Below are positions 46,120-61,200 of a DNA stretch of 64,000 bases, in pieces (the stretch's first letter is position 1; each line of letters starts with the position of its first letter). The stretch lies in contig CM022674.1 in assembly GCA_012295275.1 (NCBI GenBank), positions 13,218,364 through 13,282,363 of the forward strand, written 5' to 3'. The translations under genes and the position numbers were made by a program. The DNA is from Chrysomallon squamiferum (lineage: Eukaryota; Mollusca; Gastropoda; Neomphalida; Peltospiridae). Below the pieces are notes generated by a model that saw nothing but the letters and a program-made list of their open reading frames with translations, was not told the DNA's origin and made no database searches.

Positions 46120-47070
46120 CTTCCTAATCATAACAGCTGACTGCATGAAAACACAAGATATACTTGCTAACTAACTAGTAGAAAGTAATAAACTTCTAAC
46201 AATACAGATAAAACTATGAGATATTACTAACTAGCTAGTAAGAAGTGGTAACAACACTGATGTTTTGATAAAACTATTTTGTAGTTCATTAACAACCTAT
46301 CATCTGACATCTAGATCATGTTAGAGGTGAAATTTTGATAAAAATATTTTTTACATTAATAAGCTGTTAGATGCCTGAAAATACCTGTAAACAGGTGAAA
46401 TTTTGATAACATTCTTTTGCATTAATAAACTAGCATACAAACTGTAAATACTTGTAAAGATATGATTAATATTATATTGCATACTGCTAGCTACTTCTGT
46501 TGTAAAAAGTAAAGTTATACTGCACATTATTCATTGTTAAGTAAAACATTTCTTTCCTTTCTTACGTCAAATAAAAACACACAAAATATCAGGTAAAACA
46601 AAACATTCATTACATAAGCTCGTTATTTCCTCACTAAAAAACATCCTATCTTTGTTGTGATAACATTTCATTTCATAATGCTAACAAGTTTGCACCTAAG
46701 AAAACATAAAGTTGTAAAAAACACATTTTGGATATCAGATTTTGATAATGTTCAGCACTGCGTAATACTAACTGTGTACCTGAAAACATGATCTGGTATG
46801 TTACATATGTCAGATTCTTAACATTCAAAACTTGTGTTATGAAATTCTGATAAAGAAATATACAAAACCTGTGTTATGAAATTCTGTTAATGAAATATAA
46901 AAAAAAAAATAAAATGTTAGTATAATAACCACTACTTTTAAAATAATCATGAAACTGAAATACACAAAAACCTGTATTTTAAAATTATAATAGTAACACT
47001 ATATTTAAAACAAAATAAGTCTAATACACACAAAACTTGTGATATGAAATTCTCATAATGCAATAATTGC
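46120..47070 (+). repeat. Degenerate AT-rich repeat array
   Basis: Recurring motifs: AACTAGCTAGTAAGAAGT-like, AATTTTGATAA (several), and ACCTGTGTTATGAAATTCTG at about 46,868 with a preceding near copy at about 46,830. Units are diverged. This looks like an old satellite. Confidence 0.55.
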
Positions 47071-47827
47071 ATCACACACACACACACACACACAACATTT
47101 CTTTAAGTTCAGTGATCTCAGCGAATATTCAAAGAGATTTCTCTGTATGTCAAGGTTGCCTGTACTCTTTAATGGAATCTTCTTGAAGAATGGCTTTGGT
47201 CAGCAGTTTCTGAGCGCCTACAATCAATAACCAATTCCATCTTCCAGGAGACCCATCTGACAGGAGCTTGTTGAACTGTTGTGTTCAGAAACACACAGTT
47301 GTCAGTTCCTTCCATTGTTTTAGTTCTTGTTGCTGCTGTTTTGTCATTTTAATTAACGTTTGTTGTTATTTTTGTTCATGACAAGTGTGAAGAAACACTG
47401 ATAAAATGGAAAGACAGAAGGACGAATGAATAAATGAATGAATGAATGAATGAATGAATGAAAGAAGAAGAAATGTCTGTTATGGTTGCTCTGTTTTGAA
47501 TTTGTTGTGTTGTTATTTCTGAGTATAGACTTTTTATGGTTGTTATTTATTCATGTTATTTATGTTATTTATTTATTTATTTATTTATTTTTAATTAATT
47601 TTGTTTTTTGAATGTAGCTTTTTACATTGTTTTAAGTGTTAAATATCATATTAATCTGTTTTGCCTCTTTTTTCATACTTTATTTTTATGGTGAATTTGT
47701 TAAATATAAATTTCTTAATTCCTTACTTCATTCATTTTTTTCTTCCACTTAAAATTGTTACATTTGTGATTTTTATTATCATTATTTTTAACTGTATGTT
47801 TGTATGAATTTACTGTTGCTGTTGTTA

Positions 47828-47874
<47 letters not shown>

Positions 47875-48204
47875 TATGTAATTATAATTTATTTACCTAT
47901 ATATATTCATGAATGCTTGTATGTCTGTATGTACATATGTATTTATTGTTATTGTTGTTTATTAATATTATTATCATTATTTATATTATTTCATCATCAT
48001 CATCATTATCATCATCATCACTATTATTATCAGTGTTATATTAATAAGTTTTCTTCTTGTTATTGGATGTTAAAGAAACAATAGTTAAAATGAATCACTG
48101 AGTATAAAACTCTGACACTGGTTGTCATAGTTACAGTAATTTACTCTGTTGACAGATCAAGATACAAAGAACAAAGAGAGTACGTTTTTAGAACTAATAA
48201 CACT

Positions 48205-48410
48205 TTTAATAGATGTCGGTGTTGAGATTTGATCCCTGTACCTACAAAACACTAAAATCAGTGACTCAACCACTGCATAGGCTAGCAAGAACAATAAAAG
48301 TTAGTATTTTAAACCTCAAAATTAATTATCAGTAGATGCCAGTGTCAAGATTTGATCCCTGTAGCTACAAAACACTAAAATCAGTGACTTAACCACTGCA
48401 GAGGTTACTA
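48205..48410 (-). mobile_element. Two tandem tRNA-derived SINE-like heads, 123 bp apart
   Basis: On the minus strand the unit reads CTCTGCAGTGGTTAAGTCAC, then TTTTGTAGCTACAGGGATCA and AATCTTGACAC. This fits a Pol III A-box (GCAGTGGTTAAG) followed about 35 bp later by a B-box-like GGATCAAATC. A near copy begins 123 bp away. No full tRNA fold is present. Confidence 0.5.
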
Positions 48411-48974
48411 TGACATTTCATTCCACTCTGTTTTATTGGTTTGGCAAAATTAATATTACAGCTCTGCCTTTGAAGCAGTCATTAAAGCAGATATTGTCTT
48501 GTTTGATACCACACGCTAGGGAGTAATACAAAAAATAACAGCTCGTTTTTGTGTTTATAGACGTGTTAAATTTTAACAAGCATGTTGTTACCTGATAAAC
48601 TGAAAAACAGTTTTTTTTTCTTTAATTACATTTATAAGAGGTTATATTTGTAAATAAATAAATAAATAAAAAAATAAAATAAAATAAAAAATAATTTCAT
48701 GTGTTTATTAAATAAACATGTTGAAAAAAAATGTCTTAATCCTTAGGAATTAATCACCGTTTATTTCAGCGTATAAGACTTGGAATACTGGAAGGGTTCA
48801 GCTGCTTTGTCTCTGTTTTTAAGATGATGCATTAAGAGAATAAAGAAGAAATGTTAACAAACCATTTGCTACATGTTGTTAGAATATGCAGTAATCTCGT
48901 AAACAGAAAGAGAGTTTATTTCAGTAAATTTTATCACAATAATGAAAAGAGATTCCAAAGAAAATTTTGCAGAA

Positions 48975-49090
48975 ACTGGATAGCAGCCCAGTGATTAAAA
49001 CACCAGCCTTCCCAGTATTTGTAATTACACTTTCATCTTACCTAATTTCTAGTTCCACCCACTGGGTAATTTTTCAAAAGTCTGTGGTAT
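48975..49090 (+). mobile_element. SINE-like element with CCCACTGGG after the B-box
   Basis: TAGCAGCCCAGTGATTAAAA resembles an A-box region, and TAGTTCCACCCACTGGG lies at a SINE-like distance. It shares the CCCACTGGG tail motif with the element near 58,860. Confidence 0.45.
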
Positions 49091-49404
49091 GTATTTTACT
49101 GTCACATTCTGATTAAATACTGTGGAACTTTGATAATGGATTTACTGCAGGTAGACATACTTTGATACTGAGGATTTTATCTGGAATGGGAAATATATGA
49201 CTCCTTCCTCCTAATTACAATATCAGAAAAACTTCAACATATTTCACTTGTAGAATATATGACTATTCATTTTGTATTAAAAGTTTTATATAAAATCTTT
49301 GCATATGTGTGTGTGTGTGTGTATTTGTGTGTATATATATGTGTATCTATATGTTTACACACACACACACATATATATATAGATAAATACATACATATAT
49401 CTTT

Positions 49405-49467
<63 letters not shown>

Positions 49468-50902
49468 GTGTTACATTTATTTATGTTATTAATTTACACT
49501 ACAGAAATTACACCTGTAAATTAATTATAATTGCATTAGCAGTAAGCTTCAACTCATTTCACCTGAGAATGAACAGTTATTTATTTTATACTAATATTAA
49601 GTCATTTTAATACAAAATGTATTTTTATTATTCATTAATTCTACACTAATGAAACCAGTAAACTGGATATAATAATAAAAAAATAAAAAAATTGTTTTGA
49701 ATAACTCCTGTCTTGAACCAAATTATCTGCTGAAGTCTTCTGACATCGGTCCATTTCAGGCATGCTTGAACATCAGTCTGATAGAAAACACTCACAAACA
49801 CAGTAATTTTGTTTATCCCCCCCCTCTTCTTACAGCTAGCTGGCTGGCTGTTCAATACTGAAAGTACAGAAACAAACTCAATTCATTTATTCACAAGGGA
49901 TTTCATGTTATTTCCTCCTGAGTGACCACTGGTCAGTCAATTTGTCTCTTGTCTGAGTTTATTGCTGTCTGAAGTCTCGTACAGTGTTGTCATAGTTTGG
50001 AATATCAGAGTGGAGCTGTTAGACTGGTAGATTCAGTTCTGTTGTGAACCTGTCTTCAATTTCAGACCACTTCGTGTCAGAAATAGAGTTCAGACTAATT
50101 ATACAAACTACTACAACCACTACAATTATACTGTTACAAAAAAAGCTATTATGCTGGTATTGTAATGACATTTATGAATAAGTCTCCAAGCTCCAAATAT
50201 TTGCTGACATATGGAAATTATTAATTAAGCATTACCTAAATCATTTTTCTTCCAATATGGTATTTTTTGGTTGCCAAAAACTAAAGCAGACATTGTTCAA
50301 TTTAAGAATGCTTGTATATGCTTTATGCTACTGATAACCATTTAGTATAAAACTGATTTTATAATATTTCAAAATTATGTGCTAATCTCATTTGTTATTA
50401 GAAAGGAATTTTCAGTATGGATGTTTACTCAGATTAGCATATAACATAATCTTTAATAAATCACTAATGGAGCACTTGTTGGAATGTGATATATATATAA
50501 CAATGTGAACAATGACCTAATTCCACTTAAAAACCTACACACCATCTCTGACCACTTCTGTTTGATTATATTTATAATCATCATCTTAACAAGTCCACTT
50601 GGCAGAAATCTTACTGACCCAGAATTTGCAGCTGACCTTTGACCTGGTTTTTTTTCACTCTCCTCTCTTGGGAGGTAATTTCTTCTGCTATTGATCAAAG
50701 CTGGAGTCGGTTTCACTGCTGTGTGCCAGAGCCTGGACAACAAGATGATGGAGAAATGGTTGACAGAATTCATTACATTTGCATGTGCATCATTATCAGA
50801 GGTTTGTTGTCCTGAGTTAAACAGTGTTGTGTGCGTTCAGAGTTTGGTTCCTTGATTAATAACATGGCTTCCAGAAGATAGAAAAATGATGAATATTAGT
50901 TG

Positions 50903-51070
50903 TGCAAAGATATAAAAATGAAAACAGTAAAATTAAATATCTTGATGATATCTTTGCAAAGATATAAAAATGAAAACAGTAAAATTAAATATCTTGATGG
51001 TATCTTTGCAAAGATATAAAAATGAAAACAGTAAAATTAAATATATTAATGGTATCTTTGCAAAAATATA
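50903..51070 (+). repeat. 58-bp tandem repeat (3-4 copies)
   Basis: TGCAAAGATATAAAAATGAA then AACAGTAAAATTAAATATCTTGATGGTATCTT recurs at about 58 bp. Decayed partial units (AATAGTAAAATTAAATAT) continue to about 51,250. Confidence 0.9.
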
Positions 51071-51859
51071 AAAAAAATTAAAATAGTAAAATTAAATATA
51101 AAAATTAAAATAGTAAAATTAAATATATTTCCAATCTTTATAATAATGATAAAAAAAATTAAAATTAAATATATTGCTATCTTTCCAATAACATCAAAAT
51201 TAAAATAGTAAAATTAAATATCTTGATTAAAAATAAAACATAAAAATTAAATATGATTATCTTTCCAATAATGTTGATGGTGAAATTAAATACATTGATG
51301 TTAAATATTATCTTCAGTCACTATGAATTTGTTTATTTTTTTTTTTTATTTTTTGTTAGGAGGGTTTTAAACATACGTACACATTCCTGATCATCACATA
51401 TTTTGTAAATATTTCATAATTAAACAGTAGTAATATTTGCCTGTCTGTTAACAAATGCTAATCTGCTGATAAATGTCAAATTTCCACAGCTAGGAAATGC
51501 CAACATTAAATATTTATTAATATAAAACAATATTTGCTTCCATTTGACTGACATCCAACATAATTTCCAAAGCAACAGAATATGAACTTAAGAATTAATT
51601 CTTTTGGCCTTAACGTTGTAGGAAATCAATTATTGACAGATTTGATTAAGTCAACATGAGTATCAATATCAGCACTGGGTTGATATGTATGTATTGAACA
51701 TTATTATTAGTTTTTTGATTAATTGATACTTTCTAAAGATACACATGTGCTGATATTAATGTTAAATGTGTATTAATAATAAACGACTGTTCTTATGATA
51801 TCAGTTTTGTGATTGTCACAGAAGATTCAAAGTTATACAAAAGACATTATTAATGTTAA

Positions 51860-51967
51860 GTGTGTGTGTGTGTATATGAGTCTGTGTGTGAGTGTGTATC
51901 TGTGTGTGTGTGTGTGTGTCTGTATGTGTGTGTGTCTGTGTGTGTGTGTGCAAGTGTGTGTCTGTGT

Positions 51968-52036
<69 letters not shown>

Positions 52037-52073
52037 AATGTGTGTGTGTGTGTGTGTGTGTCTGTGTGTGTGT
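51860..52073 (+). repeat. (GT)n tract, about 210 bp
   Basis: Interrupted GT repeat. The overlapping VCVC and HTHT frames are artefacts. Confidence 0.97.
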
Positions 52074-53960
52074 GTTTTTTTTTTTAACTGACACAGAATT
52101 TCCAAAGCTATACAAATGACCTCATTACCAATTTTTTGACTAACAAAGAATTCTCTTTAAAAAAAAACCCTGAAAAAAAAAAACAAAAAACAAATCTTGT
52201 TCTGAAAAAAAAGCAACAAACAAATTAAAAACAATTTCTGTTAAAAAAAAGAAAAAAGAAAAAAATATTTTTCTGAAAAAAAAAAAAAAAAATTTTTTCG
52301 TGGAGCCAGTATGGAGAATGTAGAAGATTATCTCCACTGATTCTGTGGAGATGCTCTTGCAGGAACGAATCAACCCCACATTTTCTGTCTTTAACAAACA
52401 CACAAGTCAGGACGTTGCTTGTTCTCAGTTCTTACAAACATAATCAGAAGAGTCTTGAAAAAACACTCGATTGTGTATGAAAACGTACTGAATAAACACA
52501 CTTCTGTTTTCTTGTGTGTGTGCGTCTTGCTACACAGACTGGGTGGTTTTGTGCGAAATGCAGAAAATGTCAGACACACAGGGTGTAAATGTAATAAAGA
52601 TTACACTTTATTTCACTGCTATGTTGCTTTTTAATATTGTTTAGACACCGTCATTCAGTCTGTGTGTGTGTGTTTTGTTTCATTCTTTCTTTGTTTTCCT
52701 TTCTGTTTCTGTCTCATTCTGTCATTCTTTCATCATGTACTTGTGATTCTCTCTGTCTTTATTTTTATTTTTATTTTTTTTATTTTCCTTATTTTACTAT
52801 GCCTTGTTTTTTCTTTTATCTTTCTATTCACTCATTCTCTTTCTATATTTCCATTTGTCTCTCTTTCACATATTTCATCTTTCATTCTCCCTTTTTTCCT
52901 CCCTCACCTTCATATATATATATACATATTTATATTTATGATATATATACACATACATACATACATACACACACAGATAAATAGATAGATATCCTTTCCT
53001 CTCTTTCATCTCTCGCTCTCTCTCCATCTCTCTCTCTCTCTCTCTGTCTCCTTCATTTATCTCAATAACCATTTTCCTGTTTAATCACTAGATTTCAATC
53101 ACAACATTTTCCTTTCAGTATCTTACACTTAAAATTGTTTCAATCATTTTTTTTTTTTTTAACGAAACTGCTGAAAACCATACGACTCTCTAATTTACCA
53201 GTTTCAAATGAACTGCAGATTCAGGAATACAGAGAGCAAGCTCGGGATAAACACACACTGATCTGTCAATGCTGTTCAGCTAGTTTCGCAGATCACTTTT
53301 TATTTCTCACTTTAATGATGTACAATTAAGCTGAATCTGCCTGCGAAACTGAGGTCGAAATTGCTGGGGTTTTTTTTTCTCTGAATCTAAATTGGTTGGT
53401 TAACCCTTTTGGTCGTGTTTTACGTTTCACACACAAGAATGGTTAAATCTGCACCAACTCATTTGCCATTTTTCTAACTGATGTGTAACATATTCAGCAT
53501 TCAGGAGCCAGAGTTTTTATTACCATTGCCATCTGGTTATTTCCAGTTCCAACCAGTGTTCCATAAAGGGACATGGTGATGAAAAGTGTATATAGGATTG
53601 TTTGTTTGTCAGTCAGTGTTTTTCTTTAATCTTTTCCTCATTTTTTCTGTCTTCATATTTTTTCTTTCTCTTTATTTCATTTTCTTTGACTGCTTATCTT
53701 TCTATCTTTATTTTTCCCTTCCTTTTTCTCTCTGTCTTTGTCATGCTATCAAATCAGCTCTTTTTCTTATCCTAGGATCTCATCTCTCTGTCTTCCTCCT
53801 TTCTCTTTTTCTCTCTTTCTCTGTTTTCTTTCTCTCTTTCTCTCCCTCTTTCTCTCTCCCTCTTTCTCTTTCTCTCTTTCTCTTTCACTCTCTCTCTCCC
53901 TCCCTCTGTCACTTTCTTTGACTCTTTGTCTCTTCTTCTTCTCTCTCTCTCTCTCCCTAC

Positions 53961-54065
<105 letters not shown>

Positions 54066-54971
54066 ATTTCCCTCCCATTTCTCACCTCCATCTTACAGAA
54101 TTTGGCAAATGACGAACATTTTTAACCACTTGAAAATTTGGTGAAGATTTTTTCCCACGTAACATTTAGCATGGAGAATGATTGAAAAGACACAAGCAGA
54201 CGTCAACCTGCACTGCATGTAACAACAATGGAAGACTCTGGCTTTGTGCTGGCTCCAGGAATAGGAATTCTGTTCATTCCTCCAGTTTAGGTGGGTTATG
54301 ACTATTAATGTGTCTGCCAGATGAACAAATTCTTGCTGTCTTTAGACATATGGCTACTCATAAACTCACACTGTTTGTGAATCTACTGGTCTCTTGTTGT
54401 TATTATTCACTGTGCCAGTGTTTTTATATACAAGTCTGACTCCATCTTCTATTTCAGTCTTTGAGTGACACCCAGTAGCCAGATTTGTTTTTGTTAATTT
54501 TAGACAGTTATGTAAATAAATAAATAAATAAATAGTCTTTTTCTATCTTGGAGTTTCTTTCTGTTTCTGCCCTCCATATTTTTTCTTCTTTAAGAATTCT
54601 TTCCTCCCTAATTTTCGTATTTATTTTCATTTTTTATTTTTTTGTCTCTGACTTTCTTTTTATTTTTCAGTTTCTCTCTCATTTTTTATGTTCTGGTGTT
54701 TGTTTCTGTCTGCTCATTTTGTTTGTTCAGTCTCTTATTTAAAACTTTATTTTTATTTTTTCTATCACTAACTTTCTCATTCTCTCTTTTTCTTTTGTAC
54801 TCTGTATATTTTTAAATCTTTTTCTTTCTATTTGTATCTTCATTCCATTTGTATCTTTTTTATTTTTCTCCTTCTTTCTCTCATTCTCTCACCCCTGTCT
54901 TTCTTTATCTCTCTCCAATTTCTTTTTGTTCACTGTTCATAAACACCCCCACACACACACACAAATACACA

Positions 54972-55010
<39 letters not shown>

Positions 55011-55339
55011 ATGACACCTTTGCACTTAACCATACTGTTGAATAAAAAAAAAAACCATCAGGAAAATAAAGATATAAAAAGCTAATTTGTTGGGTTTTGG
55101 TTTTTTCTTTCTCTCTGTTTTGAAACTGAGACAAATAAAAACCTGATGATTTTTCAACATTACTTTGGCTCTTTACTTAATTGTTGTTTACACAAACAAG
55201 AGAGGAAGTGCATTTCCAGCTTCTTGTTTACACACATGCAACACCTTTGTCTGACATCTACACCTTCATTGTGTGGATTCAACAGAGCAGAAGACTTACA
55301 CTTAACTGTGTCTGTGTGTGTGTTTCAGTAGCTGGAGTA

Positions 55340-55346
55340 AACGTTC

Positions 55347-55378
<32 letters not shown>

Positions 55379-55418
55379 ATCTTTATCATTATTATTAATA
55401 TTATAATTAGTATCATTC

Positions 55419-55455
<37 letters not shown>

Positions 55456-55659
55456 GTTATTATTATGATTATTTAATTATTATTATTATTATCATGATTA
55501 ATATTTTCAATATTAATATTATAATCATTATGATTATCATCATCATCATTATTATTGTTATGATTATTCTTCTTATTAATATTATCATTACTATTGTCAT
55601 TATTATTATTTTATTATTTCTATTATTATTATCATTATTGTTATTATCATTTTATTTTT

Positions 55660-55690
<31 letters not shown>

Positions 55691-56110
55691 TTATTATTAT
55701 TATTATTTAATGTAATCTATTAATATACTGTTTATTATTAGTAGCATTGAATTATTGTTGCTACTGTTATTTGTTATTGTTACAACTGCTATTGTATTTC
55801 TTATTTCTATTAATAGTGTTCTTGTTATTATAGCTATTATTATAATTACATTTTTGTTATTACTGTTGTTATTATTTTGATTATTATTATTATTGTTGTT
55901 GTAATAATTATTGTTGTTCGTGTTTTTATTGTAACATTATTACTGTTGTTGGTGGTGGTGTTGTTGTTGTTGTTGCTGTTGTTGTTATTGTCATCATCAT
56001 CGTCATCATCATCATTATTTTATGATTATTTTTTCTTCTTCTTCTGTGGTAATAGTAATACTAGCAGTAGCAGTAGTAGTCATAGTAGTAGATGTAGTAA
56101 AAACTTATCA
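55340..56110 (+). repeat. (GTT)/(ATT)/(CAT) trinucleotide cluster
   Basis: Irregular trinucleotide repeats with shifts between GTT, ATT, CAT and AGT units. Frames read V, I, L or S strings. Confidence 0.93.
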
Positions 56111-56446
56111 GAAACACTAATACTAATATCTGCGTTACTAGCTTTAGAGAAAAGTTTCAAAACTGCAGTGCAGCTCATAAACAGTCGAACATGCAGCATT
56201 TTAAAACAGAATATTCTCGTGTTAACTGGAGCGTGAAGATATCTAAACATTGTCAATTATTTATTGAATAATCAACAGACTGTGAAGTGGTTACATCTGC
56301 ATCTGGTTTCACTTGATCTGAGATTAGCACAGAAATGTAATCACTGAACCAGAAACTGTGGCAGGGTATCACAAACACAAATAAATAATGAAACACACAA
56401 ACTGACACACAGACACAGTTGAGTGGTTGGGAATCCAGATGAAAGA

Positions 56447-56477
<31 letters not shown>

Positions 56478-57932
56478 TTGATTTCGATGGTTTTGTTAAA
56501 TTTAATGTTTTTGTTGTTTAAGTTCAGTTTGTGAATTGGATTAGATCAGATTTAGCATGTGAGCTGATTTGTTCACAAACTGACATGTAAATAATACACA
56601 GATATGTGTACCTACATATGTAGATACGTAGATAGACACACATGATGTACAATATATACAAAGATGTTTATTATGCATATGTATTGGACACACACACACG
56701 CGCACACATGCAGACATGCACACACACACACACACACATACACACACACATACACACACACATGCACTCGTATACATTCACATACATTTGAAGTATTTAT
56801 TCAAATAGATTATATTTGGAGAAATAATATTTGATGTATATCTAAAGAAAAAAACAAAATCTGAACTGAATTGCCCTTTGTTTTATGTTTAACCATTTTG
56901 TTTTGTTATCAAAACATTTATGTTCAGTTTTCTTTTTTTTATTCTTCCTTTTTCTCTAATTCTTGTTTTTTTTTTTTTTTTTTTTTCTTTTATCTTTGTT
57001 TCTTACCATTTTTCTTTTTTTCTTTCCTTCTTCTTTGTTTCTTATCTGCTTTCCTTGGTGCTTCTTTCTTTCATTTCTTCTACTTTCTGTCTTTCTTTGT
57101 CATTTCTTTTATTTATTCCGTTATTTTTTATCTTTAAAACTTTTCTTTAAGCAGTATTAATTTTCTTGAATTTGTTTAAATTCCTTCTACATGTAACAGA
57201 CATAAAATAGATTTATTTTTTTTCATGGTTTTATTTATCTTAATTTATTTAATATTTATTTATTTATTATTTCATATATTAAGTTTTTTCAGTTTATTTA
57301 TTTTAAATTTTTTTGATTTATTGATTTATTTAATCATTTAATCTAATTTCATTGAATTTATTTTTTTGTTTTTATTAATTTTATTTAATTTAAATTTAAT
57401 TTAATTTATTTATTTATTTATTTATTTATTTAGTTTTTCATTTATTTATATATTTATTTATTTTAATTTTTTTATTTATTTATCCATTTATCTATTCATT
57501 CATTCATTCAATATGCTTTAAGCTACACTAACTTTCTTCCATCCCCTTTCTTGTTTTACTTTCCTTGTGTTTAAAAATGTTTCTACTTGCAAGCTAAGAA
57601 ATAAAACAGATCTATTTTACACAGCTCCTTTCTGCTTAACAAACCTGGCACCAAACTCCACATCCAGCTCTTTCTAAACTGCATTATAGACTTTGCTGAC
57701 TGCTACAAAGTACATACAGTGGTTACTGCTGTTATATAATTTTCTGTGTGTAGTAAATATGTTAATTAGGGGTAATAACGATGGTAATGAAGTAAAGTAA
57801 ACTTGGTTATTAACTGAACTAAACAGTAATTAGACGTGTAAATGTTACATTTATGTAACAGTGCAGAGTGCATTTGGTAAGACTAAGATGAAATCAGCGT
57901 TCATGACAGATTGGTGAAATTAAACTGATTTA

Positions 57933-58471
<539 letters not shown>

Positions 58472-58799
58472 CTCAGTAAATATTACATACATGAGTATAT
58501 ACACATATCCTTGACTGACAGCTTCATTACAGTATTTATTTATAAACCAACATGCTGTAGTATTAACGAAGTTATTCAGACACTTACACATCTGAACTCG
58601 CCTACAGAAATTCCGTAGTATTACGACACATTCAATGCATGTGAAATGGAGAGCGGGACTGTGCAGTGTTTACTGCAGCAGACATTTCAGCTTGTTCTGT
58701 GAAACTGCAGCAGTGTGCAGGCATCCCAGGATCACTTTGGTGGAGCACTTTGAGCTGCTGAATATTAAAGTGACATCAGTGGCAGAGAAGACACATGGA

Positions 58800-58925
58800 A
58801 GTCATTTGCTTCTACAATTAATTGACCAGTGATAGAGGGACACTCCCAGTGGGTCCATTATCGGGGTTTGAACCTGTGTCCAGGGATCAGATAAACTAGT
58901 TAAATTCCCTAGAAAGAACTCTAAA
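58800..58925 (-). mobile_element. SINE-like element with a perfect B-box
   Basis: On the minus strand GGTTCAAACCC (58,874-58,864) is an exact Pol III B-box. An A-box-like TTTAACTAGTTTATCTGA lies about 30 bp upstream, and CCCACTGGG follows it downstream. The adjoining unique sequence down to about 58,640 may be the element's body. Confidence 0.55.
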
Positions 58926-58973
58926 TGATCGTTGGATAATAGTAGTATTAATTTTTTTTTTTATTATTTAACT

Positions 58974-59131
<158 letters not shown>

Positions 59132-59387
59132 CTATCTCATTCTTTCTTTTTTGTTTTCTCTTTACTGATTTTTCTGTATCATTCTCCTGTTTCTCTGTCT
59201 GACTTGTTGTCTGTCTGGTAAAATCTCTCACTTCAAAAAGAAAATGTTTTATCTTTTTTTCTGTTTTCTGTTATTTATACTCCACCATTGTCTCTATATT
59301 GTTTATATCTTATCATCTTTTCTTTAGTTCTTTTTTCTTTCTGTCTATCTCCACCTTTTCATACATACCTCTATTATCCTTCCATTT

Positions 59388-59391
<4 letters not shown>

Positions 59392-59477
<86 letters not shown>
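59392..59477 (+). repeat. (CT)n tract, 86 bp
   Basis: Pure CT run. Confidence 0.97.
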
Positions 59478-59480
<3 letters not shown>

Positions 59481-59689
59481 CTCAATCTCTTACATTCATA
59501 ACAGAAAACAAAAGAAAAGTCCATGACAAACGATCAGATAACAATATGTATTTGGTTGATGACAGTTTTTAAATATTTATTTCATAACTAAATCAACCAA
59601 ATTCTATGCAACTGACCAAAAGCATGCCCCTACATTAAAAGTATAGATTCTCAGTGATCAACATTTAGTAGAACAATTACTCTAGCTAT

Positions 59690-60922
59690 ACTTAGAATGG
59701 TTATTGGTATAAATACTGGTTTACTGTACTAAGAATAGATACCAATATAAATACTAGCATATTATGACTAATGTATACTCTACCTAATTGGCACAGTATA
59801 TTCTTAGGATAAACATTTGTTTATCATTAGTATATTTATTCTTCTAACTGATTTCAGTGAAAGTGTAAGCAGGCTCAATAAAGAATGATTTGTATAATAA
59901 ATACTAGCATGTTGTAAGTAATATATTCTCTACCTTGTTAGTAGAATATTCTCCTTTATATAAATATTGGATTATTATACTAAAAATATAATATATTTAT
60001 ATTCTTACCTTGTGTCAATAAAAATTATACCTTCAATGATCTATGATTAATATAATAAATACTAGAATAAATACTATTATATGTAGTGTATGCTCTACTA
60101 GTTAGTAGAATATATACTTACATAAATATTGGTTTATTGTTAGTAAATTTTTATTGATGCCTTCTGTTAATGGAAAGCATAGGTTCACTGACCTATAAAT
60201 ACTAACATAAATACTAGTATATTATAACTAATATATACACTACCTAGTTAGTAGAATATATACCAGTTTAAAAACACTAGATTTTATAAGTAAACATAGT
60301 AAAAATATTTGTTTATTATTAGTATACTTATACTACATCAGTAGAAAATATAGTTTCAGTATAATTATATCTAATATAAATATTGGTTTATCATTGTATG
60401 TTAAAATCAAATCATATTCTACCTAGTAAGCAGAATATATACCTAATGTACATGTTGGTTTATTAGTAGTATATTTATGTCCCTACCTCATATCAATAGA
60501 AAGTATAGTTTCAATAAAATTATATCCTAGCATATTATAACTAAAGTATAATCTACCTAGTTAGTAGAATATATACCAATATAAATATTGGCTTATTATT
60601 AGTATATTTATATCCAAGCATACTCTACCTAGTTAATAGGATATATATACCTAATATAAATATTGGTTTATATATATCCTAGTATACTCTACCTAGTTAG
60701 TAGGATATATATATCTAATATACATATTGGTTTATTATTAGTATGTTATAATCAAATCATACCCTACCTAGTTAGTGGAATATATACTAATATACATATT
60801 GGTTTATTATTAGTATGTTATAATCAAATCATACTGTACCTAGTTAGTGGAATATATACCTAATATACATATTGGTTTATTATTAGTATGTTATAATAGT
60901 ATTAGAATTTTTTATATTATTT

Positions 60923-60981
<59 letters not shown>

Positions 60982-61200
60982 CCTAGTTATATACTCTACC
61001 TAGTTAGTAGAATATATACTAATATACATATTGGTTTATTATTAGTATGTTATAATCAAATCATACTGTACCTAGTTAGTGGAATATATACCTAATATAT
61101 ATATTGGTTTATTAGTAGTATGTTATAATCAAATCATACTCTACCTAGTAAGTAGAATATATACCTAATATACATTTAGTATTAGTATGTTTATGCTGGT
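59690..61200 (+). repeat. AT-rich satellite array (about 72-bp late units, degenerate earlier)
   Basis: Repeated modules are CTCTACCTAGTTAGTAGAAT, ATATACCTAATATACATATT, GGTTTATTATTAGTATGTTA and TAATCAAATCATACT. In the last part the period is about 72 bp (CCTAGTTAGTGG at 60,767 and 60,839). Earlier units are longer and more diverged. A 53-bp (CT)n is inserted at 60,926-60,978. Confidence 0.88.

Larger units (their letters stand above)
45489..53400. other. Region with unique AT-rich sequence, SINE-like elements and dinucleotide tracts
   Basis: No gene is identified. A degenerate repeat array occupies 46,120-47,070. A unique block lies at 47,100-47,400 (TCTGAGCGCCTACAATCAAT), SINE-like elements at 48,200-48,410 and 48,975-49,090, and unique sequence with no convincing frame at 49,500-50,900. 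A 58-bp repeat runs through 50,900-51,070, followed by (GT)n and a block at 52,290-52,660 that is open for about 62-87 codons on either strand without any recognisable match. Confidence 0.55.

Noticed and set aside
50453-50773. 106-codon minus-strand frame
   Set aside because: No recognisable domain, no splice support and no neighbouring exon. It may be a decayed transposon piece but nothing in it proves that.
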